IMG/VR virus record: IMGVR_UViG_3300013137_000015
Span: 1-64,000 of that record
Source of the DNA: a virus
DNA length: 64,000 nucleotides
Direction: 5' to 3' (one strand)
The position numbers and the translations under genes are program-made. Shown here in pieces: positions 27,167-35,534 of the stretch. How positions within the stretch are numbered: position 1 is the stretch's first letter; every line of letters begins with the position of its first letter. The notes below the pieces were generated by a model that searched no databases, had not been told where the DNA came from, and worked only from the letters and a program-made list of their open reading frames with translations.

Positions 27167-27298
27167 ATTATGTTTTATTTTATAATCAGATTTTAAACAT
27201 TTGTTGAATAATTCTCTTCTACCCTTGTGTAATTTTACACAACCATCGGCGAATAAAAATCCCAACCAATAAGATTTTTCTTCAGAATATTGTTTCAA
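27167..27298 (-). pseudogene. LAGLIDADG endonuclease N-terminal remnant fused in frame to the methyltransferase
   Basis: Upstream of the methyltransferase ATG the same frame encodes YSEEKSYWLGFLFADGCVKL. YWLGFLFADGCV is the classic first LAGLIDADG helix of intron or intein endonucleases. A stop lies just upstream of the TTG, and there is no second motif. It is probably the truncated start of a lost homing endonuclease gene, or a fusion if TTG is used. Confidence 0.55.
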
Positions 27299-27345
27299 AA
27301 TAAAATAAATTTAAAACAAAAAATAATATATAGAATATATTTAGT

Positions 27346-27576
27346 ATGCCAGAAGAATGTAAATGTTCATGTTCAGTAAACAATAAAACCAAAAAGAAAC
27401 CAAACTTATTAAATAAATTATTGTTATGGTCTATAACCATATTCATGGTAATGTCCTTGATTATAATAGCTTATTCGCTATGGATTTTAATAATTGGAAT
27501 TGTTGTAATTGGATTAATAATCTTTGGTTCTATTGAATTTTTTAATAGATTAAATAAAAAGAAGAATGAAATATAG
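27346..27576 (+). CDS. Small membrane protein with Cys-rich N-terminus
   Basis: 76 residues. An N-terminal CKCSCS cluster and Lys-rich stretch are followed by one long or two tightly spaced transmembrane segments (residues about 26-68) and a KKKNEI tail. Overlaps the next gene by 11 bases. Function unknown; small phage membrane proteins may serve in lysis or superinfection exclusion. Confidence 0.6.
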   Translation: MPEECKCSCSVNNKTKKKPNLLNKLLLWSITIFMVMSLIIIAYSLWILIIGIVVIGLIIFGSIEFFNRLNKKKNEI

Positions 27577-27910
27577 AGTTTTTACAAATGTTTTAGGTTG
27601 GTCAGATGCAATATATATTTTTGACAATGATACTACATTTAATGAAATTAAGAACAATCCAAGAACAAAATATTTAGATAAATCAAATTATATAGGCTCA
27701 TATGATTTTGATGAAAAAATCTTAAACCTATTCAACAAATCAGAAATATGTGGCAAACCTTATTATTACAAATTTATGTATATGAAAGATGATATACCAC
27801 AAGAAGAAAAACAATGGAAATTAATACCAGAATATGTTGAAAAAGAAGTAAAAAAATATAAAAACATAGATGCAGATGGATTTTCAGATGCATCACAATC
27901 ATTATTTTAA
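27566..27910 (+). CDS. Hypothetical protein
   Basis: 114 residues, starting MKYRVFTNVLGWSDAIYIFD, rich in Tyr, Lys and Asp. The first four residues do not continue into the tag pattern. Its start overlaps the membrane protein gene and its stop abuts the next start (27912), so the three genes probably form an operon. Confidence 0.6.
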   Translation: MKYRVFTNVLGWSDAIYIFDNDTTFNEIKNNPRTKYLDKSNYIGSYDFDEKILNLFNKSEICGKPYYYKFMYMKDDIPQEEKQWKLIPEYVEKEVKKYKNIDADGFSDASQSLF

Positions 27911-27911
27911 T

Positions 27912-28145
27912 ATGCCAATCTCAGCACAAGAAGCAATGGATAAAGTATTCACCTTAGAATTAAAAGGTGATGAAGAAGCATGGTATCAAAAACTTTGTTT
28001 ATACACAGATTATCATATAGATAAATATTTTGATGGTAAGTTAATCAAATTGTCTTTTGAAAATTTGTCTATTCCAGATCCAAATAGAAGAGGTACGATA
28101 AACCTTGTTATGTGTAGGTGTGGATTATTATCACCAAAGAAATAA
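27912..28145 (+). CDS. Small hypothetical protein
   Basis: 77 residues from ATG 27912 (MPISAQEAMDKVFTLELK), chosen because it immediately follows the upstream stop. An earlier in-frame ATG at 27870 would overlap the neighbour. The C-terminus has a CRC motif. Function unknown. Confidence 0.55.
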   Translation: MPISAQEAMDKVFTLELKGDEEAWYQKLCLYTDYHIDKYFDGKLIKLSFENLSIPDPNRRGTINLVMCRCGLLSPKK

Positions 28146-28201
28146 TAATATAAAATGAAAAATAAAAACAATAAAATTTCATATTAAAAATAAAAATTAA
28201 A

Positions 28202-28561
28202 ATGTTTGAACAAACAGTAAATAAATTTAAAGAATTGTATATAATTCTTTTAAAATCAAAAGTTAAAAACGATTTGAAATCAAAACTAAAATTATTAGAA
28301 TTGGGTATTAAATGTGATTCTGGTTATGAGTGGATGTTAGAATTAATCAATTTTAATAAAGATATTATTAATTATTTTGATTCAATTGATAAAAAATATT
28401 GTAAAAAATATCACACATATAGAACAAATTATCCAGATATGCCTACAAAATTACCTGAAATATATCAAGATTTTAAATTATACACAACATATCTAATTGA
28501 AGAAAAGTATGAAAGTCTTGAAAATATAAGAATGGATATATTAAATAAATATAATATATAA
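28202..28561 (+). CDS. Hypothetical helical protein
   Basis: 119 residues, Lys- and Ile-rich and mostly helical (KLKLLELGIKCDSGYEWML), with KYCKKYHTYRTNYPDMPTK in the centre. No recognised domain or tag. Confidence 0.55.
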   Translation: MFEQTVNKFKELYIILLKSKVKNDLKSKLKLLELGIKCDSGYEWMLELINFNKDIINYFDSIDKKYCKKYHTYRTNYPDMPTKLPEIYQDFKLYTTYLIEEKYESLENIRMDILNKYNI

Positions 28562-28605
28562 ACTTTATATGTATTTTATTTACAATATTTAAAATTTTCT
28601 ACAAA

Positions 28606-28692
28606 ATGTTGATTAGAACAATGACGGAACACTTATTTGAGCCAAATCTTAGAGAACTCAAATTAGAAAGAATTTTAGAAGAAGATGTGTAA
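28606..28692 (+). CDS. Possible 28-residue peptide
   Basis: An ATG frame encodes MLIRTMTEHLFEPNLRELKL and eight more residues, and overlaps the next ATG by 8 bases. It may be a translated leader or a gene remnant. Confidence 0.3.
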   Translation: MLIRTMTEHLFEPNLRELKLERILEEDV

Positions 28693-29017
28693 AGTAGTTC
28701 ATTGGAAAAAGGATGATTATGATGTTTATATTGGTCGTCTACCAAACGGTGAATATAACAAATGGGCATATCCGAAAGAATTAAGAGAAACATTTCCTGA
28801 AGGTACTCCAAGACAAACAATAATAAATGCTTACGAAGATTATCTTCTTTCAAAACCAGATTTAATGGCAGATTTACATGAGTTGAAATATAAAACATTG
28901 GGTTGTTGGTGTAAGAATAAAGGTGGAGGTGGAAAATCTTGTCACGGTGATATAATAAAAAAGTATGTCGACAAACTTGAAAAGATTGATGAACGAAAGA
29001 AATTAATTGATAATTAA
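28685..29017 (+). CDS. DUF4326-like protein
   Basis: 110 residues. The YDVYIGRLPNGEYNKWAYPK start, the R-x-x-x-I-x-x-Y-x-x-Y-L helix and LGCWCKNKGGGGKSCHGDII match the conserved features of DUF4326 (PF14216). Its conserved Cys/His cluster (CWC ... CHGD) suggests metal binding. The family is common in phages and has no proven activity. Confidence 0.75.
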   Translation: MCKVVHWKKDDYDVYIGRLPNGEYNKWAYPKELRETFPEGTPRQTIINAYEDYLLSKPDLMADLHELKYKTLGCWCKNKGGGGKSCHGDIIKKYVDKLEKIDERKKLIDN

Positions 29018-29040
29018 GTTTCAGAGTTGATTTTAAATGT

Positions 29041-29271
29041 ATGTGTGGAAATTGTTCGAAAATTCCGTGTTTTGCCTTGTTCTTGCATTTTTATATTCAA
29101 CCAAAGAGTTTTATTAATAAATTATTATATGAAGTTATTCAAAATCTATATGAAAAAACTTATAAAATTAAAAATCTTTTTATTGGAGAACCAAAAATAA
29201 ATATGGAAGTTAAAGTGACAGATACATATGGTTGCGATATGGTCTCACTATGTTTTATAGATTTTGAATAA
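29041..29271 (+). CDS. Hypothetical Cys-containing protein
   Basis: 76 residues, starting MCGNCSKIPCFALF, with a CxxC pair near the start. Weak support: short, no recognised domain. The frame is open and consistent with the operon direction. Confidence 0.4.
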   Translation: MCGNCSKIPCFALFLHFYIQPKSFINKLLYEVIQNLYEKTYKIKNLFIGEPKINMEVKVTDTYGCDMVSLCFIDFE

Positions 29272-29327
29272 AACAATTAATGTTTATCCTCTCTTATAAC
29301 TACGCCGAAAATAAATAACACAAAAGA

Positions 29328-29354
29328 AAAAGTTAGTCATTTTGACTAACTTTT
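29328..29354. terminator. Bidirectional hairpin terminator
   Basis: Stem AAAAGTTAGTCA / TGACTAACTTTT with a TTT loop, between convergent genes. Confidence 0.85.
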
Positions 29355-29370
29355 ATTTACTTTTATATAT

Positions 29371-30261
29371 TTAATCTACTAAGATTTTGTAATTTGGTGC
29401 ATTAATTGTTTGACGTCCATTTCTAAAATTATCAGTATGCCACCAAGTATGTACACTATAACCTTGTGTATCTTGTTGTTCGAATCCTTCACCCCAACCA
29501 TCTGAACATTGACCAGATATATATTCTTTTACAATTTCTTTATCCTCATCTGTCAATGGTTTTGTTGATTTTACTTCTATTGTAAATCTACTATCATCAT
29601 CAAAATCGTTACCAACAACTTTCATATCAACAACACCAAGATTTTTTGATTCATCAAAATATTGAACTAAGTTAGATTCATTGAAATCATCTTGTAAAAC
29701 ATCAAAAATTTCCATTCTTTCGCGATCAGTAGTATTTTCTACAACACTACCATATACTTGGAATTCAAGTAAAAATCTATCCCAATTTCCAAATTCATCT
29801 TCAATGTAATTATCTATAGTAGCTTCCCAATTATCATATTCTTGTTGTCTATCATTATAATCTTGTAATTCTGATTGATAATCATCATCACTATCAAAAT
29901 CTTCTCTTTGTGGTTCTTCGCCTGGTTCTTCTGGTCTAGCATCTCTTTCCCATCTTTTATATTGGTCAACAAACCACCAAGCATCAATACCTTCTCTATC
30001 AAGTCTTTCTGCTATAATCCTTGGATCTTGACTATCAAATGTACTTTCGTCTATATTTCTTTCAATTGTAACTGGTACTTTAAAATTAGTAATATGTAAA
30101 TTATCAGTTTTTACTGGTTGTGCAGGAGTTTCTTGTGCAGGCTTTTGTACTTGTTGATTAACTTGTTCAGGTTCTCTTATATTACCTGTACTTGTTGTTG
30201 TCCAACCTGGACCGTAAATATTTTCTTCGTTAAATTGATTCCAATTTTTTATAGTTCTCAT
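29371..30261 (-). CDS. Tagged acidic protein of unknown function
   Basis: 296 residues from ATG 30261, starting MRTIKNWNQFNEEN; an ATG two codons earlier is possible. The tag is followed by a Pro/Gln-rich linker (residues about 35-55) and then a very acidic, Trp-rich domain with WWFVDQYKRWERD. A DE-rich segment lies at about 110-150, and a C-terminal fold contains WGEGFEQQD and YSVHTWWH. The tag plus linker plus domain layout suggests a packaged cargo protein. No enzyme motif identified. Confidence 0.7.
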   Translation of the reverse strand: MRTIKNWNQFNEENIYGPGWTTTSTGNIREPEQVNQQVQKPAQETPAQPVKTDNLHITNFKVPVTIERNIDESTFDSQDPRIIAERLDREGIDAWWFVDQYKRWERDARPEEPGEEPQREDFDSDDDYQSELQDYNDRQQEYDNWEATIDNYIEDEFGNWDRFLLEFQVYGSVVENTTDRERMEIFDVLQDDFNESNLVQYFDESKNLGVVDMKVVGNDFDDDSRFTIEVKSTKPLTDEDKEIVKEYISGQCSDGWGEGFEQQDTQGYSVHTWWHTDNFRNGRQTINAPNYKILVD

Positions 30262-30267
30262 ATTCAT

Positions 30268-30444
30268 ACAAATTTAATTTTTATGTTATTTATTATATAT
30301 TTTTTTCTACAAACGGTTTTTTATTTTATTTTTGTTTTAATTTAATTTTTTTTCTTTTGGTAAAAAGGAAATAACACTTTTAAAAAACTTTTAGAATACA
30401 CAATACCATCGGAACAACCTTGATGTTGTTAGTTGTTAGATATT
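30268..30444. other. AT-rich intergenic region
   Basis: About 175 bases with no gene. It contains ACAACCTTGATGTTGT near 30415-30432, which can fold into a small hairpin behind the gene ending at 30445. Confidence 0.4.
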
Positions 30445-31494
30445 TTATACAGTTATATCAATCGGTGGATCAAAAATTATTGTTGATTTATCTTTAGCAT
30501 CAACTTCATAAGATTGTCTTATCTTGTATATTGTGTTACTATCAAATCCATATGTTTCTTCAAAATATTTTGGATTAAAATTCTTCATTATATTGCCTTC
30601 TTTACCAGGTAAATATATTTCAAACAATTCTGCACTTGAACCTTGAATTAAATACACTTCTTGTTCATCTCTTAAATTATAAATACTTCTTTCAAAAGTT
30701 ATGTCCCATTCTACATTTTCTACTTTAACCCAAGATTTTAAAACGAGTTCTTGCATAACTGAACCGTGATGCCCACCATAAGCAATTGCACCATTTTCAC
30801 TATATGACCAATAAACACCAACACCTTTATAATCTTCCATATTCTCTAAACTTTGAACTGTTTTTGGAATCATTATAGACCTGTATATAGGAATTTTATT
30901 ATCATCACTTTCATATCTTAAAATATATATGATTATATTCCAATATTGATCATCTACAACCTTGCAATAATCAAAATCATTACTATATCCTTTTTGAATG
31001 TATCTTAAAAATTCTTCTTCATCTGTTATTATTTCTGATTTTATAATATCATCAAAATCTATACGGTGTGATATATATTCTTCGGCTTTATTTATTCTTT
31101 CTTCTTCATTTTCAATATCATCAAAGTATTCACTCCAGTCACCAGTGTCTTTTAAATAGTCAATTAAAACATCTTTATTATTTTCAAAATATAATTTTGC
31201 AGCATAATCATATTCATATAGATCTATCATATCTGTTTCGTTGAACAAATCATTACAAGACTTATTAAATATCCTTTCATTGTCGTAATATTCAATCACT
31301 TCATCTGTTGTCTTAAATTTATTTTCAAAATTTTTCTTTTGATTTGGTTTGTATTTTTGAACAAACTTTTTTGCAACATCTTGCACCCTATCAGTTTTTT
31401 GATCTGGAAAAAGACTTAATTGCCTTACTTCTTTATATTTTTCATATGTCTTTATGTACTTCATATTCTTGTTATATGTTTGTAAATATTTCAT
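30445..31494 (-). CDS. Tagged ADP-ribosyltransferase-like protein
   Basis: 349 residues. The N-terminus carries two tag copies in a row, MKYLQTYNKN and MKYIKTYEKYKE (second ATG at 31464). A charged helical linker follows. The C-terminal domain has IPIYRS (Arg205), GVYWSYSENGAIAYGG (Ser230) and DEQEVYL (Glu277-x-Glu279), in the order and spacing of the R-S-E class of ADP-ribosyltransferases, where Arg binds NAD, Ser supports the fold and ExE is catalytic. T4 Alt is a head-packaged R-S-E enzyme that modifies host RNA polymerase, so the combination with a capsid tag is biologically coherent. The fold is inferred from motifs only. Confidence 0.65.
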   Translation of the reverse strand: MKYLQTYNKNMKYIKTYEKYKEVRQLSLFPDQKTDRVQDVAKKFVQKYKPNQKKNFENKFKTTDEVIEYYDNERIFNKSCNDLFNETDMIDLYEYDYAAKLYFENNKDVLIDYLKDTGDWSEYFDDIENEEERINKAEEYISHRIDFDDIIKSEIITDEEEFLRYIQKGYSNDFDYCKVVDDQYWNIIIYILRYESDDNKIPIYRSIMIPKTVQSLENMEDYKGVGVYWSYSENGAIAYGGHHGSVMQELVLKSWVKVENVEWDITFERSIYNLRDEQEVYLIQGSSAELFEIYLPGKEGNIMKNFNPKYFEETYGFDSNTIYKIRQSYEVDAKDKSTIIFDPPIDITV

Positions 31495-31622
31495 TCAAAT
31501 TTCTTTCTCAATATAACCAAAGCAAGTACCAACTAACCAATTTAATTTTAGATATGTTGAATTCCATTTTGCTCTAATTGAATCTGAATTTTCTGTTATT
31601 AATTTATATGTCTTTAAATTTT
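31495..31622 (-). pseudogene. Remnant of a tagged micro-gene
   Basis: The frame just upstream of the ATG at 31494 reads NLKTYKLITENSDSIRAKW, followed by a Leu-rich stretch to a TGA. NLKTYKLITEN is a tag without its MK start: the start position now reads TGA, overlapping the end of the HAD gene. Probably a broken copy of a tag-only gene. Confidence 0.4.
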
Positions 31623-32840
31623 TCACTTACCAAGTATCTTTTTTAATTGATTCAAAGTATCTTTTGTATTTTTGTGTAATATTCCAATACCACCTTTTTC
31701 TCTCCATGGTTTTATATTTTTTTCAAGATCATCTATTAATATTGTTGTTGGTGTAGCATATGATTCTTTTCTAAAGAATAAATTTACTTTTATATCACCT
31801 AATTTTCTTTTACACCATATCTTCTTACCAATTCCTGATAATTTATCTCTTGAAGGTTTTGATAAAATTTCAGTACCTTCAAATTCTTTAATATAATTCC
31901 ACAATTCTTTACCATCTGGCATCCAAGACATTTTTGACCAAAAATCTAACCCCAATGCTTTAATCTCTGACCAAAATTCCTTAGAACCACAAACTTCTTC
32001 AAATTCCCATCCAGTTTTAAAATCTGTATCGTTTTCTTTATTAAATTCTTTTAAAAATTTTCTATAAACATCACCATCAAAATCAGTCAATACCCCATCC
32101 AGGTCACAGTATATCTTGAAGTTAATCTTTTCTTCATTTATAAAATTTTTAAATTTTGTTTCAAGACTTTCTTGGTATTTGGCTTGTCTCCAAGCTAATG
32201 GATTTTTCGAATCCCATGCAGTCATGTCAGACCCCCAACCTTTACCCCAACCTTTCTTTTTAAGTTCTTGTTTTTCTTTCCAACTCATTAAATGAATGAT
32301 TTTCATTTCTTCTTCACTTCTTTTTTTAGAACCTCTATAATTTGATAGTGGTACTAAAAAAGGTTTAATTTTATCATTCAAACCTTGACACCAATAACCT
32401 TCATTCCAATCCGCATCATCTGGATCTGTCAAATCTTTATCAATAACTTCAATTAACCACTCAGGTTGTGAGAAATCTAATTCTTTTAATAAAGGATATT
32501 TTTTATTAAATGCTTCTTCAATATCATCTAAAATTTGTTGCATTTCAGATGGTTGTGGATATGTCCAAAAAGAAATAACTTGTTGTTCATACCAAAATCT
32601 TCCTAAAAATTTATATGCAGCGTCTCTGTCCAAGACGTGGTCTTCGTCTACAAACATTTCATATTCATCGTCTGTCAACATTTGAATATGTGTTTTACAC
32701 AATCCAACTCTCATTTCATCACCTCTATAACCAAAAGCGACTGCATCATCTTTTTGCCAATTGACATAAATTGATCTTGGTTCTTTATATGTAATAATAT
32801 CTGGATTTTCAAAAAGTTTATATTTCAATATTTTGTTCAT
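31623..32840 (-). CDS. Tagged two-part protein: shared N-terminal module plus HAD 5'-nucleotidase-like domain
   Basis: 405 residues, starting MNKILKYKLFENPD. Residues about 1-225 form a module shared with the next gene, ending in KKGWGKGWGSDMTAWDSK. A second tag-like segment, ETKFKNFINEE (residues 227-237), marks the junction, as if a tagged HAD protein had been joined to the module. The HAD domain has YCDLDGVLTDFDGD (Asp246, Asp248) and a late ILIDDLEKN, like deoxyribonucleotidases (NT5C type). It shares one base with the gene upstream at 32840, so translation is probably coupled. Confidence 0.75.
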   Translation of the reverse strand: MNKILKYKLFENPDIITYKEPRSIYVNWQKDDAVAFGYRGDEMRVGLCKTHIQMLTDDEYEMFVDEDHVLDRDAAYKFLGRFWYEQQVISFWTYPQPSEMQQILDDIEEAFNKKYPLLKELDFSQPEWLIEVIDKDLTDPDDADWNEGYWCQGLNDKIKPFLVPLSNYRGSKKRSEEEMKIIHLMSWKEKQELKKKGWGKGWGSDMTAWDSKNPLAWRQAKYQESLETKFKNFINEEKINFKIYCDLDGVLTDFDGDVYRKFLKEFNKENDTDFKTGWEFEEVCGSKEFWSEIKALGLDFWSKMSWMPDGKELWNYIKEFEGTEILSKPSRDKLSGIGKKIWCKRKLGDIKVNLFFRKESYATPTTILIDDLEKNIKPWREKGGIGILHKNTKDTLNQLKKILGK

Positions 32841-34234
32841 TATTGGGTATATATTTTATCATAAAAACGATTTACAACATTTATCAGTCTACCAAAATCG
32901 CCATTATTTCTTAATTTTTTGAAAACTAAATTTTCAAGTGAAAATTCACCTCCCCTTGATAATCCTTCTTTTCTTTCATTGTGTATTTTCTTTTTATATT
33001 CAGATGCAAAAAGATAATTCTTATGTGATACTTCTGATGTACTTGTTATATTACTTATTTCTTCTAATTTATCAATACCGCTTTTATATGTGAGGTATTT
33101 AAAATCAACTTCTTCTTCATTTATTTGTGGCTTATTCCAATCAGGTTTTGATATCCATTTATTACTTAACAGAGAATAAATACCTTGTGAAACATTTGGG
33201 TCGTTAATATCTTGAATATATAATTCAACATCATGACCTTTAATTCTTATATTATGTTTTAAATTCCATAATGCTCTTTCATTATCAACTATTTTCTTTC
33301 CTAATTCTACATTTGAATTTATTTTAGAAACATCAACTAAGATATGAACATCCAAATCTGAAAATTCATTCCAATTATAATTTGCTAATGAACCAGTTAA
33401 AATAATATCAATGATAGAAGATTGATATCCAAAACCAGTATAAAACTCTGTTGCTATTGTAACTAATTTTTGTCTAATTCTTTCATTAAAAATTTCATCA
33501 GACCAGAATTTAGGATTTAATTCTTTTTTATAATAAAATTGTGCGCTTTCTTGGTATTTAGCTTGTCTCCAAGCCAATGGATTTTTCGAATCCCATGCGG
33601 TCATATCGGAACCCCAACCTTTGCCCCAGCCTTTCTTTTTCATTTCTTGTTTTTCTGCCCAAGATAGTAAATGGATTGCTCTTTCTTCTTCTGAAAATTG
33701 TTCTGAACCCATATAATCTTTTATCTTAATAAGTTTAGAATTATCAGAATCGCCCCAATATTTATAATCATTTTCTATTTGTTTTCCTGCTTCGTTTGTA
33801 ACAATTTCAATCCACCAATCATCTGTTATTTCAATATCAATGTTTTTCTTTTTAAATGCTTTCATAATATCATTTAAAACTTTCCATAATTTTGTATAAT
33901 CTTTTGGAAAATCCCAAAAAGTAATGTATTTGTTGTCTTTCCATAATCTTCCTGAATATTTTAAATCCTCTCTCTCTAAACCATAATCTGTTAATTCTCC
34001 ATGACACATTCTAGCATATGAAGATACCAATATTTTATCTTTATAATATCCAAATATATATGCATCATTTTCATAATAATCTATTTCAACGCCATCTTTT
34101 TTTATCAAATGATCTGGACTTTCATTTAATACACTTTCTTGATTGGAACTCCATTCATTGATCTTTTCGTCATCTTCTATTTTGCAGATAGCGTTTAGAT
34201 TTTCAAATAGTTTATATTTATTTAGATGTTTCAT
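32840..34234 (-). CDS. Tagged two-part protein: shared N-terminal module plus nucleotidyltransferase-like domain
   Basis: 464 residues, starting MKHLNKYKLFENLN. The first 230 residues are paralogous to the neighbour, including KKGWGKGWGSDMTAWDSK and NPLAWRQAKYQES, which are almost identical in both protein and DNA. The C-terminal domain has ILTGSLANYNWNEFSDLDVHI (Gly281-Ser282, Asp293, Asp295), the catalytic signature of polymerase-beta-type (MNT/KNT) nucleotidyltransferases. Such enzymes add nucleotides to proteins, tRNA or small molecules; the target is unknown. The one-base stop/start overlaps on both sides indicate an operon. Confidence 0.75.
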   Translation of the reverse strand: MKHLNKYKLFENLNAICKIEDDEKINEWSSNQESVLNESPDHLIKKDGVEIDYYENDAYIFGYYKDKILVSSYARMCHGELTDYGLEREDLKYSGRLWKDNKYITFWDFPKDYTKLWKVLNDIMKAFKKKNIDIEITDDWWIEIVTNEAGKQIENDYKYWGDSDNSKLIKIKDYMGSEQFSEEERAIHLLSWAEKQEMKKKGWGKGWGSDMTAWDSKNPLAWRQAKYQESAQFYYKKELNPKFWSDEIFNERIRQKLVTIATEFYTGFGYQSSIIDIILTGSLANYNWNEFSDLDVHILVDVSKINSNVELGKKIVDNERALWNLKHNIRIKGHDVELYIQDINDPNVSQGIYSLLSNKWISKPDWNKPQINEEEVDFKYLTYKSGIDKLEEISNITSTSEVSHKNYLFASEYKKKIHNERKEGLSRGGEFSLENLVFKKLRNNGDFGRLINVVNRFYDKIYTQ

Positions 34235-35133
34235 TACAATTTCTTTTCAAATGCCCATAAATCAAATTCTGTTATATTACTAACATTTGTATTTTTATTG
34301 AATTGGTCACCTGTAAATGATTTTATAGTTTTATATGAACCTAATAATTTCTTACCTTCATAAACTTGAACGGTTCTGTTTAATTCGCCTAATGCACCAA
34401 CAACAGCTAAATAATCATTCGAGAAAATTGTTTTTAAGATGCTTATTTTAACATCCTTAGGATTTGACTTACCTTCTTTTATTGTAGGATTAGACCATGG
34501 ATCTTTAAGATTCAATACAGTACCAGTATTTTTAATTGAAATTTTTGGTGTTCCAATTGGTTTTTGTGCTTGAATTTTTACTTCTTCTTCTTTCTCAATC
34601 TTTCCAGCTTTTATAAGTGCTTCTTGATTTCTTCTAATAGTATTAAAATCTGCTCTTGCAATAGTTCTTTCAGTCATAACTCTATCATTCATCTTATAAC
34701 CTTTTGGTGGAAGACGATAGAAATGACCAGTAAACATCATACCCTTTACATTACTTGCTTTAAATAATCTCCAAACTTTTTTAGTTTCTTTTTTCTGTGA
34801 TACTGAATAACCTTCTAAATGCCAACCTCTAATCAATTCATTCTTGGTGTTTTTATTTATACCAAGAACCATAGGATATACAATTCTCTCTCTCCCTCCG
34901 CCCCAAGTGTCTTTTTCGCCTTTATATAATATTAATAAAACCATACCATTCTGAATGGCTTGAACCATTTTAGCACGGTCATATTTAATTCTTTTATTAA
35001 CAGGAAAACCAGGAACAATATCCATAATTTTCTGATTTTCATTTAATTTAAAACGTATTTTTGGTATATATTCTATATCATTTTTTGTAGATTCTATTCT
35101 CTCCACAAATCCTTGATAATCTAGGTCTAACAT
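34234..35133 (-). CDS. Hypothetical protein with possible WYL-like domain
   Basis: 299 residues, starting MLDLDYQGFVERIESTK, without a tag. The segment MVLLILYKGEKDTWGGGRER with IVYPMVLGINKNTKNELIRG and WRLFKASNVKGM resembles the beta-barrel pattern of WYL/SH3-like ligand-binding domains; weak. The C-terminal third contains a second beta-rich unit. It is first or second in the operon with the two modular tagged genes. Confidence 0.55.
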   Translation of the reverse strand: MLDLDYQGFVERIESTKNDIEYIPKIRFKLNENQKIMDIVPGFPVNKRIKYDRAKMVQAIQNGMVLLILYKGEKDTWGGGRERIVYPMVLGINKNTKNELIRGWHLEGYSVSQKKETKKVWRLFKASNVKGMMFTGHFYRLPPKGYKMNDRVMTERTIARADFNTIRRNQEALIKAGKIEKEEEVKIQAQKPIGTPKISIKNTGTVLNLKDPWSNPTIKEGKSNPKDVKISILKTIFSNDYLAVVGALGELNRTVQVYEGKKLLGSYKTIKSFTGDQFNKNTNVSNITEFDLWAFEKKL

Positions 35134-35408
35134 ATATTTGATGATTTTTTTAAATTATTAATTCTTTTAGTGCTGCATAAATTTGTAACATCTGCAATAA
35201 TTTCTGCAGCAATATCATTATCATATCCATATTTTATCGATATTTTGTGTTTTTCACAACCACAATTGTCACATTTCGCAACTACTTTTTTAATAGAATT
35301 TGGTAATAAACTATGAACACTTACACGAATTTTTTCACCTATATTTCCTAATTCTTTATAAATACTACTATTAGTTATAGTTATATATACAAATTCTGTT
35401 ATTAACAT
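35127..35408 (-). CDS. Truncated HNH-type homing endonuclease N-terminal fragment
   Basis: 93 residues. IRVSVHSLLPNSIKKVVAKC with DNCGCEKHKISIKYG is the zinc-ribbon 'C-x-x-C' opening typical of phage HNH homing endonucleases (I/V-x-V-x-x-L-x-x-x-S ... C-x-x-C-G). The HNH core is absent and the protein ends with NLKKSSNIC. Probably a remnant; its stop overlaps the next gene by 7 bases. Confidence 0.5.
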   Translation of the reverse strand: MLITEFVYITITNSSIYKELGNIGEKIRVSVHSLLPNSIKKVVAKCDNCGCEKHKISIKYGYDNDIAAEIIADVTNLCSTKRINNLKKSSNIC

Positions 35409-35534
35409 ATTATTTAATTTATTTTCATTATCTTACAAAATAAGGTGCAAGATCATGATACCTTACAATCTAACTTATATATTATTTTTTGATTTCCATA
35501 ATTTATATATAGTTGTAAAAAATATTAATTCGTC

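Noticed and set aside
27566-27910. Tag family membership of MKYRVFTNVLGW
   Set aside because: The aromatic-x-x-F and N-E pattern does not follow and the protein continues as a beta strand.
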